This document shows positions 15,905-24,541 of a stretch of 40,440 nt of DNA, in pieces; the stretch's first letter is position 1, and every line of letters begins with the position of its first letter. This DNA comes from a virus. Where the stretch lies: positions 1 to 40,440 of IMG/VR virus record IMGVR_UViG_3300009431_000051; one strand, given 5' to 3'. The notes under the pieces were generated by a model. That model did no database searches. It had not been told where the DNA came from and worked only from the letters and a program-made list of their open reading frames with translations. A program made the translations under genes and the position numbers.

Positions 15905-15910
15905 ATTATA
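15905..15910 (-). promoter_or_regulatory. -10 box upstream of the basic-protein gene
   Basis: TATAAT on the - strand (15910-15905) lies about 57 bp before the ATG at 15848. No clear -35 is visible at 17 bp. It is the only obvious promoter for this isolated leftward gene. Confidence 0.45.
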
Positions 15911-16098
15911 AAGGACTTTTACTGTTATGCTAGCTACTCAATATGCGAAACAGTTTTTAGAGTTGTCGCTCCGATATATCACGCCTATATGAATTTGTTA
16001 AATTCGGCTTGTGTGATCACATCAACATTAACTCGCTTTATCCCCGGTACTCAAGGTCGACGCACTAACCAGTATTAAATTAAATTGTTGGTGTTTTG

Positions 16099-16354
16099 CG
16101 GTAAGTACCGAATGCTTAATCAAGTGAGATACGTTAGAAGGGTGTGTCTAGGTAGGGTTTCCACCTACGCCGCATTAAGCACATTTCAGGGTAAGAATTT
16201 CACTTACGCTAGACACAAAAAAAGGCTTATTAGTACAAGCCCAGTAACTCGGGGGCTGATATAGCATAAGTGAGAAGTTTCCCACGAACACTAGACCTGT
16301 ACTAATAAACCCTGAATTACTATATCAATTTTAACGCGGCTTCTCACTTCCGCA
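16099..16354 (-). ncRNA. Structured non-coding RNA with interleaved helices
   Basis: The 617-bp gap 15849-16465 has no convincing gene, but it holds many perfect complementary segments. Pairs are: 16340-16349 with 16268-16277 (10 bp), 16320-16327 with 16257-16264 (8), 16298-16308 with 16227-16237 (11), 16309-16316 with 16185-16192 (8), 16209-16217 with 16143-16151 (9) and 16113-16120 with 16174-16181 (8), plus short hairpins at 16336-16353, 16238-16257, 16191-16207 and 16152-16168. The first three pairs mutually cross. A TTTGCTATAAT promoter places the RNA start near 16354, exactly at the 5' hairpin GCGG...CCGC. A U7 tract after GGCUU...AAGCC (16217-16241) could end a shorter form of about 137 nt. 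The 3' end and function are unknown. Confidence 0.6.
16217..16241 (-). terminator. Possible internal terminator of the 16.2-kb RNA
   Basis: On the - strand GGCUU (16241-16237), an 8-base loop, AAGCC (16228-16224) and U7 (16223-16217) form a plausible intrinsic terminator. The 11-bp long-range pairing of 16227-16237 with 16298-16308 would compete with it, so read-through could be conditional. Confidence 0.5.
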
Positions 16355-16360
16355 AGACAA

Positions 16361-16369
16361 ATTATAGCA
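16361..16369 (-). promoter_or_regulatory. Extended -10 promoter of the 16.2-kb RNA
   Basis: On the - strand the core TTTGCTATAAT (TATAAT at 16366-16361 with TG just upstream) is identical in 11 bases to the promoter core of the second non-coding RNA at 34620-34630. An imperfect TATARCTAAA palindrome lies 16-39 bp upstream. Confidence 0.7.
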
Positions 16370-16381
16370 AAGCTTAGAACA

Positions 16382-16405
16382 TTTTGAAATATACATATAG
16401 CTAAA
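16382..16405. promoter_or_regulatory. TATARCTAAA regulatory element (imperfect palindrome)
   Basis: The right half TATAGCTAAA (16396-16405) is perfect; the left half matches about 8 of 12 positions. It lies between the divergent 16.2-kb RNA promoter and the rightward gene at 16466, whose ATG is 60 bp from the half-site, the same distance as at 25.4 kb. Confidence 0.5.
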
Positions 16406-16465
16406 TCGAATTGATGAATTTTAAGTAGCATATAGAATCAAGCTATGAATTGAATGGAGTGAAAA

Positions 16466-16915
16466 ATGGCTAAAGTAAGAAAGAAATACAACCCGCTAAA
16501 AGGTAAGCTTGTAATGGTTAATCATGCACTAAAAAGCATAGGCGTATTTAGGTCTACACAAACGCAAGAAGATGGCGAATGTGAGGTTATTGATTACAAA
16601 AAAGGTAAGCGTGTTCACATGGGTAAATCAATGGCTAAGGCTATTGTAGGTTTGCGTCATAAGTGGACTATTCACATTGCTGCTATAGGTAACAATGGCT
16701 TTGATGACTATATTAAATCAGAAGTTATAGAGTGTAAGCATGAAATGTATCAAGCCGATTTAGCTGAATACTTAGATAAAGAGCATAAAAAGTTTATCGA
16801 AAAAGAAATGAACCCAGACCACTTACGCAATGTTGCATGGCTGGCAATTCCGTGCGGTGGTGAAATAAGTGAATCTGATTTTGGCGAGCTAATGTCAAAA
16901 ATGGGTGCATGGTAA
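16466..16915 (+). CDS. Hypothetical protein (149 aa)
   Basis: This soluble protein has a basic N-terminus (AKVRKKYNPLKGKLVMVNHA), no membrane span and a mostly helical second half (EMYQADLAEYLDKEHKKFIE). I do not recognise the family. GGAGTGAAAAATG gives a good start, very like the leaders of the genes at 14239 and 25460. It stands alone between a TATARCTAAA element and a terminator, so it is a single-gene transcript that may be under the phage regulator. Confidence 0.6.
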   Translation: MAKVRKKYNPLKGKLVMVNHALKSIGVFRSTQTQEDGECEVIDYKKGKRVHMGKSMAKAIVGLRHKWTIHIAAIGNNGFDDYIKSEVIECKHEMYQADLAEYLDKEHKKFIEKEMNPDHLRNVAWLAIPCGGEISESDFGELMSKMGAW

Positions 16916-16933
16916 AGGGGCGCAATGCCCCTT
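16915..16933. terminator. Bidirectional terminator
   Basis: AAGGGGC (16915-16921) and GCCCCTT (16927-16933) form a 7-bp stem with loop GCAAT between two convergent genes. The + strand is followed by ATTTTAT. It serves the rightward gene ending at 16915 and the leftward fibre gene ending at 16937. Confidence 0.7.
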
Positions 16934-16936
16934 ATT

Positions 16937-19498
16937 TTATGAAACTAGAGTTTCACCGCATACAGTCTCAATAACCAACAGAACTAAATCTGTTAAGTTG
17001 CCACCTGTAGCAGTTAGTGTAATTTCATTTGTTGATGTGTCTAGATTTACTGACACGCCAACAGCTTGACCGTTATCAATTACCTGATACAGACACTTAG
17101 ATAAATCAAGTCCAGAAGCAAACTGTTTACTTACTCCGCTTGTTGTGTCCATCTTGAACCGCTTTTGTTTTGCCTTTAGCTCGCCCATGTTTACAGCTTC
17201 GGAATCTGAGCCAGATGCAGGAACAACAACGCTACCACCTTCGAAAACGCTGTCACCATAAGCATATAGCGCCTTGCTTCCTGCTGGTGCATACTTCGCG
17301 TCAGCAACAACTGCAATATCATTGTATGGGTATGGGTCAGCCTGTCGAGTGCCTGAGTAAGTTGCAACATCAAGATTTGAAATTGCACCAACTACGCCAC
17401 GGTCAGCCCCTGCGCCATCAGTACCAGCAAATGCAAACGCTGAGATATTACTGATAGATGCATTTTCAGCAATCATAGTAGCGCCAACATTAATACCTAA
17501 CTGAGCGTCATTAGATACGCTGTATGAGCCGTTAGCGATAATTGCGCTTGTTGCTGTTGTCACATTAGCTTCATTGTAAGAGCCGCTAAGAACTATTGAG
17601 AGGTTATTACATGAGCCGTCATAATGTGAGGCAATTGTATTGTGTGCATAGTTAGGTGCTGCCGCATTACCTGAACCTTGAGAGTTAACTAAGTTCTCAA
17701 CAAGTAAGGCGCGACAAGTGCCGGTTAATGACTCGCTACCGGTTTGATCTTTCTTAATGTAAAGACCGTAACTTGATGCCAAGTTATTATCTGTTTGGTC
17801 AATCTGCAAGGCTTTACCGGTAATAACCTGTGAGTTATCAGTTAGTGATACTGTGTCGTCTAGCTCAGCCTTAACAACTGGCCCTAGCTCTTGGCGCTCA
17901 ATTGAACCATGCGTAACTATAAGTTTTTCGCTACCGTCTAGAGTAATAGTAACATTATCTAGATTTGCTCGCGTTAGGTCTGTACCGTCACCTTTTTGGT
18001 AAATAAAATCAGTTAGCGCCATTGCACCAGCAGTGATTGATGAGACTTTCACAGTTAGCATATCGCCGACTTTAAAGTCATTACCTAGCAGAGTTACATC
18101 ACCGTCAAAAATAACAACTTCACCAGATGACATTGCAATGCTTGTGAATGCTTGACCGTTGCGTGCGTCAGCCTCTACAGCATCAAAGATACCATCAGTG
18201 CCAACTGAACCAACTAGTTCAATATTAGAGCTTGCTAGTACATCAATTTGCGATTGCAGGTTACTTACTGCTGCTGCTCTGGCTGTACTTTCTGCTGTAT
18301 CCGCTGCTGCTCGGTCTGTAGCTTCCTGGTTAACTGCTGCAATGCGCGCCGCTTCTTCTGCATCAATATTTGATTGAAGTGTCGTATCTGCGCTTGAGCG
18401 TGCAGAAGCTTCGCTATTGATGTTTGATTGCAGTGTCGAGTCAGCCGAAATCCTAGATGTTTCTTCTGCTGTGATATTAGCCTGCAAAGTGGAGTCAGCG
18501 CTTGCTCTAGAGCTTGCTTCACTGGCAATTGCTGCGTCAACTGCGCTCGATCTTGTTGCTGCCTCGCTTCGTATTGCTGCTCGGTCTGCTGTAGCTGATT
18601 CGTGTGCCGTTTCGCTTGCCTGGAATAATTGCTTGATGTTTTGGCCGTCAACAAATAGAGAGCCAGTAAAGCTACCCATATTTGAACCAGTAACACCTGA
18701 TAAGTTATTTAATCGAGTTGTTACCGCTGCCGTACCATCTGCGCCGCTAGACTCAACAGCATTAATAAGGGCTTCTAACTTCTCTAAAGCATCCGCTGTG
18801 TCTGCATTTGCAGAAATGGTCGTGAACGTTGCGCCGTGTGGTAATGTTTGGCCGCCCAAGTCGCTTGCGCCAGTACCGAACACAAGAGATGTAACACCAG
18901 TGTTTGAGTCGTAGTTAATACCTACGCCAGATACACTTAACAGTGCTCTAACTTCTGACGCGTCATATTTATCAGAGTCATTGATAAAGTCGTCAGCCGT
19001 GCCAGCATTGCCGCCCGTGTAAATATAAACCGTTTCAGTTGGTACAGTAGAGGCAGTTAAGAAAATCTGAGTGCCGCTGTCGTATACCGTACCGCCAACT
19101 GTAATTGTTCCGTCACCATTAAAAGTAGCAGTTGCTAGGAACGCAGCAAAGTTTGCACTTGTGGTGTCTTTAAGTACAGGACCGCGACCTAGGTTAGTAA
19201 AGCCAAGCACTGAACCAACAAGTGTTAGATAAAGCGTTGAGTCTGGGGCAATGCTTAAATTGTTTTGCTTTGTGTTTAGCTGCGCTTGCAGCTGCTCAGT
19301 GTCTAGCGTTGTCGTAGCATTCGGGCTAGATAGTGAGTTTACAATAGCTGCCTGCGTGGTTGTGTCTGCAATGGTTTCAACTTGTGACTTGCGAACAAGC
19401 TCGTTAGCTGTTGCTGCATCGTTTTGCACTGTTACTTTTCCGGCATCTAGAATACTGTTGCCGTTTAGGTTTTTATCTTGGTAAATTTGACCAGCCAT
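16937..19498 (-). CDS. Large fibre protein with tandem coiled-coil repeats
   Basis: This 853-residue protein has an N-terminal DKNLNGNSILDAGKVTVQND segment like those found in phage fibre proteins, a beta-rich middle (about 90-270) and then a coiled-coil run at about 300-420 made of repeats of the type SADSTLQSNINSE and ASSRASADSTLQ. A beta-rich C-terminal half follows (LSIVLSGSYNEANV, TSAIIANGSYS). It is the downstream gene of a two-gene fibre operon and starts 62 bp from the larger one with an AAGGA site. Fibres that extend beyond the short P22-like spike are a reasonable role. Its exact position on the virion is unknown. Confidence 0.7.
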   Translation of the reverse strand: MAGQIYQDKNLNGNSILDAGKVTVQNDAATANELVRKSQVETIADTTTQAAIVNSLSSPNATTTLDTEQLQAQLNTKQNNLSIAPDSTLYLTLVGSVLGFTNLGRGPVLKDTTSANFAAFLATATFNGDGTITVGGTVYDSGTQIFLTASTVPTETVYIYTGGNAGTADDFINDSDKYDASEVRALLSVSGVGINYDSNTGVTSLVFGTGASDLGGQTLPHGATFTTISANADTADALEKLEALINAVESSGADGTAAVTTRLNNLSGVTGSNMGSFTGSLFVDGQNIKQLFQASETAHESATADRAAIRSEAATRSSAVDAAIASEASSRASADSTLQANITAEETSRISADSTLQSNINSEASARSSADTTLQSNIDAEEAARIAAVNQEATDRAAADTAESTARAAAVSNLQSQIDVLASSNIELVGSVGTDGIFDAVEADARNGQAFTSIAMSSGEVVIFDGDVTLLGNDFKVGDMLTVKVSSITAGAMALTDFIYQKGDGTDLTRANLDNVTITLDGSEKLIVTHGSIERQELGPVVKAELDDTVSLTDNSQVITGKALQIDQTDNNLASSYGLYIKKDQTGSESLTGTCRALLVENLVNSQGSGNAAAPNYAHNTIASHYDGSCNNLSIVLSGSYNEANVTTATSAIIANGSYSVSNDAQLGINVGATMIAENASISNISAFAFAGTDGAGADRGVVGAISNLDVATYSGTRQADPYPYNDIAVVADAKYAPAGSKALYAYGDSVFEGGSVVVPASGSDSEAVNMGELKAKQKRFKMDTTSGVSKQFASGLDLSKCLYQVIDNGQAVGVSVNLDTSTNEITLTATGGNLTDLVLLVIETVCGETLVS

Positions 19499-19526
19499 AA
19501 TAGCTTCCTTAATTTAATTTAATTTA

Positions 19527-19550
19527 GGGGGCGGTCAAGCCCCGTTTTTT
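19527..19550 (+). terminator. Terminator facing against the fibre genes
   Basis: GGGGC (19528-19532) pairs with GCCCC (19539-19543), followed on the + strand by GTTTTTT. It lies in the 62-bp gap between two - strand fibre genes, where its T tract works only for rightward transcription. It may stop antisense RNA or act only as an mRNA hairpin. Confidence 0.5.
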
Positions 19551-19560
19551 CAACCATGTA

Positions 19561-22500
19561 TTATTTATAAAAAACAATACCCGCTGGTTTCGCGTTTCCA
19601 AACTTAACAACAAAATAACTGTTGCTGTCTGAATTTGTGTGATAGTCAATATCAACATCAGCCTGGGTGAAATACTCAGATTCTATTGAATCTAAGTTAT
19701 TCTCAATAGAGTAATCTCCATGACTGTCTGGTAACTGACCATCGTTATACAGGTTTACAGGAACACCGCCAGTGCTGCTTCCTGTGTGATTGTGATCAAC
19801 ATCTGTAACAATCAAAACCCAAGCATTCAGTGAGTCACTAAATACACAGTAGGTATTTGTTCCATCGTCCAATCTATAAGCGTTGCGCCTTGATTCTGTA
19901 GACCATTGGCCGCTAGCGTCAATTGATATTGAGCCAACAGAGTTGTAATGTCCTGTGTAATTGTCAGAGCTTGTTACATTAATGTTTAGCTCGCTAATTA
20001 GGTTGTCAGTATCAAGCACCGTTACAACTACGTTTTGTGGTCTGTATTGATTGCCATCTGCATTTGTTGGGTAATCCACATTAACAGTCGATTCATTTAT
20101 AAACTTCTTAAATTGCGGTTCCTGAGCCTGTGATATTGTCGAGCTGATAACCTTTGATTGGCTAAAGTTTAGAACATACTCATCTTTTGCATAATCCGCG
20201 AACACTTCTACAACAGTATCTTTAGGGCAAACACTAGGCACATTGTTAGTTATCTGCGTGCCGTTTCTGTCGTACCACTCAAAAGCAACATCAGCATTGT
20301 GCGAGTTAATGTACTTAAAGTAACCGTGAGGTTTATCATCTGAGTTCATACCCTGCAACAATTCAACTTTTACTGTCGCGTTGCTTATCTTGAGTATTTT
20401 ACCGTTGTCACCATAAGTTACGGTTTTGGTTGAGCCACCGCCAGATATTAATGCATCATAGCCGGACTTGGCATTGAATTGATCCTCTAGAATGTAACCA
20501 GACGTCCCATTATCTAAACGAGTCCAAAAGAAGTTTGATTTTGTCCCATCATCCCAATCAACATAAACCCTGCATTCCCACAACTCACCAATCCTTATTC
20601 GCTTCTCAGATAGCGCATTGCCAGGGCCTAAGCTAATTCTGTAATCTCTTGTCTCTCTTGTGGATTGGTCAATTATTACTCTAAACTCTGTATTACCTTC
20701 GTCATTGTTTAAATTTATCCTGCCAACACTTGACGCCTGATTAAGCGTATTAAGGTAATTACCGACAAGCCCTGACTGAGTGACTTCATCACTACCCAGA
20801 AATGTGATTTTTGGAACACCTAAGCCTTGCCCTTTGTAATCATCACTTGGGTCTGATGATATTGCGTTGTCGACGTATTCTTTCGTAACCAGCTCTTTGT
20901 CTTTAAATGCGGTGTAGTTCGGAATCTCTACCGCGCCAGTGGACCATATTTTTAACTCATCTCTGTTTACTGTCATTACAGTGCTAGAGTTTTTACTTAA
21001 CTCTAAAGGTCCGCTAATCTCTGTTGGTAAGTTAAGTGAAAGTGAACTTTCGCCCTGATTAAGCAATAAAGATAAATTCCCGTCTGCATCCTCGACCGAA
21101 ACATCACCAACAACTTTAAGTGATTTTAAAGCCTCAAGCTTTTTATGTGCTGCTAAGGATGATTGTTTAAGCTCAAAAACCTTATCACCTAAAACACCGG
21201 TGTCCTTGTTTTTAAGCTTAAATACCATATTCCCGGTGTATTCGACTTGTGACCAGCCGTTTACGTCTTGATAAAGAGCTAGCGGATAGAAATTTCTATC
21301 ATTACCGTATTTGCCGTCGTATGCAGACTGCACTTTATCCAGGTCGGCATTGGTGAACTTCTCTACGTAACCATTATCAGGAATTGCAGGGACGTCTTTC
21401 ACCAAGGCAACTTTACTTGACCCCACATAAATGGGAGCTAAGGCAGTGATCTGGGTGTCCATGACAGACATTATCGTCTTAGTTTCACCAGTAATGATGT
21501 CTTTTTGATTTAACCTAAGCTCTCTAGTTGCATCAATTTCAGTTATAAGCGAGTCATTCTGCTTAATAACTGCTGAGTAATTAGGTAGACCAGTACCGCT
21601 TGAGTCAATGTTGATAGTTTTAAATGTTGGATCTTCTGGGATAACCTTGTCTAGCTCAACTTTTACTATTCGAGTGTTTGTATCGTCATCAACTTCAAAA
21701 CCAACCGCTGGCGATTCAGCAAATACAAAAGCATTTACAGGTGTGTTGTATTGCTCATCAGGTGCATAAGGTATGTTAAACGCTGCCTTAGGTCTGATTG
21801 ATACGTTGGTGAATCTACCGTCAAGTTGCACATCCCAAGCGGTATCAGTGCGAACCATGGTTATATTGTTTGCTGGGTACTTGGCTATTTGGCGACCTTT
21901 TGAGTCGTTGAAGTAAACAGCAAAGTAATAATTATTGTATGCGTCATCGCCGTCCCTATCCGCAGCAATCTTAATTGTGTCACCCGTTTTAAATTGGGAG
22001 TGATCAACTAAAGTTATTTGCATTGGGATACTAATACTTGGTGGTGTCTGAATAATATTTATTATTTTGCCAACATAGGTATTATCAACGGATCGCGTTG
22101 AATCAACTGTTACATCAAAAGTCAGTACTGGAGTATTACCATCAAGTGAAATCTTGCTGTTTCCGCCATCATCCTCCGACTTTAGACCGTCACCCATAAT
22201 CAAACCTAGTGACTTGTTAGCGTCTACAATAACCTGACCAGCAACGCCACCCATGCCAATCCAGTTACCGCCCTGTGATTCATATCTATCATCAGGAAGG
22301 TTGTTATTACCTTGCAGCACTCTTGCGTATAGTCCATCTTCCGGTGTTGGGTATGCAGCTAGTAAATCAGATGTTGACTCGAAAACGCCTACTTCATTTG
22401 TACCCCTAGCTGTGGTAGATAGCTCAATATTTACCGTTCCGCCCGTATCTTTAGCTTTTACTACATCAAACGCGCCGCTAAAGTTTAACGTATCTGCCGC

Positions 22501-24078
22501 TGATAGGACTTGAACACCATCTTTGTTGATATTAACGCCTGGCAAAAGGTCGCCTGATGGGTTCCAGCTTACTATTGGATTTTTAGGATCTGAATCATCA
22601 ACAAGTATTTTATTGCCAGCAACAATAGACTCAACACCATTAACAGTAACGGTCTTTTCTTCAAGCTCTGTAATATCAAGCTTGTAATAAATTTCTTGTT
22701 GAGCATCGCCAAGTAAACTAATTTGATCTTGTGAGCCAGTACCGACCGCGCCAGTGAATCGAAAGTAAACAGATTGATTAGCTTCGACGGTTAGCGGTTT
22801 TGTAAATGTGACTGTGTTGTCACCATCAACCAAATCAACAACCTGCGTACGGTCATCATTTAATGAGACTTGAACAGGCGACCAAGTGCCAATGTGTTTA
22901 ACTGTAATGGCGTTTATTTGAATAGGCTTATCACCATTAACATAGGTTGTTTCTGGTCTATCGGATGTGATTGCAGTGTCAAAAACACCCTGTGGCATAG
23001 CTTCCGCCTGAGACCCTAAATCACGCGCCACAATATCGGACGTTTCTATCCTGAATTGCTCGCCAAACTTACCAAACCTATTTTGACTTGTTTCTATGCT
23101 ATCCAGTAAGTCAAGGTCTTTCTCATCCTGCGTATACGTGACCATGCGAGGGTAAAAGCCAACACCAAAACCAAGGTCTAACTCTTGACCTTGAAGCTCT
23201 AGATTTTCACCAGGCTGCGCCTGTACATTGAAACGGAATCGAATGTTAGCTGTTGAGATTTTAACTAAGCCAGATTCTACTAATGTGAATTGGTCATTAT
23301 CACCCTGCGCTACAAAGTCTTGGCCCTTACCTTCGTTAAAGTCGTCCTCTGTCACATTCTCCCACACCATCGCGTCACCGCTAGGTAATAAGTTTTCAAG
23401 CCAGATGCGAACACCTGATTGCGCTTTCTTCGAAAACATTCTGAACTTGCGAATGAGTGTGTTATCACCGTCTTGGAATTCAAAGCTTAGTTTGTTGGCG
23501 TTTGAGTATTCAGCCTCAAAGGGGAATTGATAAACCCACTTAGCCGGAACAAAATAACGGTACTTAGGCACGCTCACGCCATCAGCAAAAATAGCGTCAC
23601 GCTCTGCTTCTGTTTCATATACAAAACTTACAACTGGCGTTGACTCTCTATCATCTGCTAGGTTATCAACACCTAGATAGCCGCCTTTATCTGAAATCTT
23701 AACAGCGGGGCCGACAAATACAGATTCCTGAGGTGCAATAATATCTTTAGTAAATACCACTGCATTGTCAGTTTCTTTTACCGCAGAAGCAACTAGCTTA
23801 CCGTTTTCAACTTTCGGGATACTGCCCTCTGCTAGAAGCTCAACGCCTGTAATGCTACCAATGTTAACAACCTCGTCATTGGCGCGAACCATGTATAGAA
23901 TGCCGTCTTGAATATAGCCATTAACGAATGATTGAGCGTTTGCGCCGTTAGCGTCAGCAAATTTATTCAGTGTCTCTGCGGTAATTGAGCGTGTTCTTTG
24001 ATTGTCTTTATCCCAAATGACGAATAGGTCATCTGCTAATAACTCTGGATTTTGAGTGAGTTTATTTATGCGTGTCAT
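19561..24078 (-). CDS. Very large tail-fibre or baseplate-like protein
   Basis: This 1,505-residue protein starts at ATG 24078 (AAGG 7 bases upstream; a TTG further up is less likely). It begins with a helical TRINKLTQNPELLADDLFVI segment, typical of proteins that dock fibres, then a long series of beta-rich modules with many Asp/Asn/Gly and Thr and few Cys. KLSFEFQDGDNTLIRKF, TVNGVESIVAGNKILVDD and a C-terminal FTQADVDIDYHTNSDSN-type repeat (also TVNVDYPTNADGNQY earlier) are examples. It is probably a host-recognition or adsorption structure and shares an operon with the 853-residue fibre. A folded RNA leader precedes it. Confidence 0.68.
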   Translation of the reverse strand: MTRINKLTQNPELLADDLFVIWDKDNQRTRSITAETLNKFADANGANAQSFVNGYIQDGILYMVRANDEVVNIGSITGVELLAEGSIPKVENGKLVASAVKETDNAVVFTKDIIAPQESVFVGPAVKISDKGGYLGVDNLADDRESTPVVSFVYETEAERDAIFADGVSVPKYRYFVPAKWVYQFPFEAEYSNANKLSFEFQDGDNTLIRKFRMFSKKAQSGVRIWLENLLPSGDAMVWENVTEDDFNEGKGQDFVAQGDNDQFTLVESGLVKISTANIRFRFNVQAQPGENLELQGQELDLGFGVGFYPRMVTYTQDEKDLDLLDSIETSQNRFGKFGEQFRIETSDIVARDLGSQAEAMPQGVFDTAITSDRPETTYVNGDKPIQINAITVKHIGTWSPVQVSLNDDRTQVVDLVDGDNTVTFTKPLTVEANQSVYFRFTGAVGTGSQDQISLLGDAQQEIYYKLDITELEEKTVTVNGVESIVAGNKILVDDSDPKNPIVSWNPSGDLLPGVNINKDGVQVLSAADTLNFSGAFDVVKAKDTGGTVNIELSTTARGTNEVGVFESTSDLLAAYPTPEDGLYARVLQGNNNLPDDRYESQGGNWIGMGGVAGQVIVDANKSLGLIMGDGLKSEDDGGNSKISLDGNTPVLTFDVTVDSTRSVDNTYVGKIINIIQTPPSISIPMQITLVDHSQFKTGDTIKIAADRDGDDAYNNYYFAVYFNDSKGRQIAKYPANNITMVRTDTAWDVQLDGRFTNVSIRPKAAFNIPYAPDEQYNTPVNAFVFAESPAVGFEVDDDTNTRIVKVELDKVIPEDPTFKTINIDSSGTGLPNYSAVIKQNDSLITEIDATRELRLNQKDIITGETKTIMSVMDTQITALAPIYVGSSKVALVKDVPAIPDNGYVEKFTNADLDKVQSAYDGKYGNDRNFYPLALYQDVNGWSQVEYTGNMVFKLKNKDTGVLGDKVFELKQSSLAAHKKLEALKSLKVVGDVSVEDADGNLSLLLNQGESSLSLNLPTEISGPLELSKNSSTVMTVNRDELKIWSTGAVEIPNYTAFKDKELVTKEYVDNAISSDPSDDYKGQGLGVPKITFLGSDEVTQSGLVGNYLNTLNQASSVGRINLNNDEGNTEFRVIIDQSTRETRDYRISLGPGNALSEKRIRIGELWECRVYVDWDDGTKSNFFWTRLDNGTSGYILEDQFNAKSGYDALISGGGSTKTVTYGDNGKILKISNATVKVELLQGMNSDDKPHGYFKYINSHNADVAFEWYDRNGTQITNNVPSVCPKDTVVEVFADYAKDEYVLNFSQSKVISSTISQAQEPQFKKFINESTVNVDYPTNADGNQYRPQNVVVTVLDTDNLISELNINVTSSDNYTGHYNSVGSISIDASGQWSTESRRNAYRLDDGTNTYCVFSDSLNAWVLIVTDVDHNHTGSSTGGVPVNLYNDGQLPDSHGDYSIENNLDSIESEYFTQADVDIDYHTNSDSNSYFVVKFGNAKPAGIVFYK

Positions 24079-24085
24079 AGCCAAG

Positions 24086-24214
24086 CCTTTTTCATAGATA
24101 CCGTGGGCGAACCCAGCATGATATAAGCGTCCATGCTCTGTTTATTGTCTTGGCGTTGTCTCGGCGGGTAGCCGCCCCAAGCACCATGCAAGGGACAGCT
24201 TTGTCCGCCAAGAC
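24086..24214 (-). promoter_or_regulatory. Structured mRNA leader of the large fibre gene
   Basis: The expected RNA start (24214) falls at the beginning of a 9-bp stem, GUCUUGGCG (24214-24206) with CGCCAAGAC (24155-24147). This encloses two hairpins, GGACA-AAGC-UGUCC and GGCGG-CUAC-CCGCC. Then come AGCAUG...CAUGCU and UGGG-UUCG-CCCA. CUUGGC recurs at 24085-24080, between the AAGG site and the AUG, so the stem strand GCCAAG can pair there instead and block the ribosome. This is a possible translational switch; the ligand or trigger is unknown. Confidence 0.5.
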
Positions 24215-24220
24215 GTATAC

Positions 24221-24226
24221 ATTATA
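24221..24226 (-). promoter_or_regulatory. -10 box of the fibre operon
   Basis: TATAAT (24226-24221 on the - strand) lies 7 bp before the first base of the leader stem and directly after a terminator (24240-24267), as expected for a new transcription unit. The -35 region is poor. Confidence 0.55.
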
Positions 24227-24239
24227 GGTTATTAGAAAT

Positions 24240-24267
24240 AAAAAAGCCCGTGAATTAACACAGGCTT
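24240..24267 (-). terminator. Terminator of the 24.4-25.3 kb operon
   Basis: On the - strand AAAGCCTGTG and CACGGGCTTT form a 10-bp stem (one G-U pair) with loop TTAATT, followed by TTTTTTATTT. It separates the small-gene operon upstream from the fibre promoter. Confidence 0.75.
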
Positions 24268-24355
24268 TTAATAAGAGAATTGGAGTAGTAAAGATGAATA
24301 ATTTAACTAATAGGCAAGTTATTAACGATCATCTGTACTCATTATTGTTTTTTAT

Positions 24356-24541
24356 TTACTTGTTGTCAACTTCAACCCCATTAACAAAGCATTTTCCGCC
24401 ACCATATACACCACCCATTGATTCGCATTTTGCCTCAGCCCTTTCGGTTGCTGGTATTGACTGCCCGTAAGAAAAAAGAGCATAAATCAATCCAATAACA
24501 CAGATATAAATACCAGTTAGATTCCAGTCTATTTTACGCAT
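24356..24541 (-). CDS. Small membrane-anchored protein with Cys pair
   Basis: This 61-residue protein has one N-terminal membrane segment (GIYICVIGLIYALFS) followed by a short outer part with two Cys (AKCESMGGVYGGGKCFVNGV) that could form a disulfide. Its ATG overlaps the previous stop (TGATG). This plan, a membrane helix plus a CxxMGG-type loop, occurs in many small phage proteins of unknown function. Confidence 0.55.
   Translation of the reverse strand: MRKIDWNLTGIYICVIGLIYALFSYGQSIPATERAEAKCESMGGVYGGGKCFVNGVEVDNK

Noticed and set aside
15893-16078. Rightward 61-residue frame in the non-coding gap
   Set aside because: No ribosome site, no domain-like pattern, and it covers the leftward promoter of the basic-protein gene.
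16251-16260. GGGGGCTGAT, which resembles the 5' end of tmRNA
   Set aside because: It is on the strand opposite to the likely RNA, and no tRNA-like acceptor, tag frame or matching 3' end is present.
24294-24470. Rightward 58-codon frame with a good GGAG ribosome site
   Set aside because: It runs opposite to and overlaps the small membrane gene at 24356-24541, reads as Pro/Ser/Thr-rich with no domain, and has no promoter on that strand.
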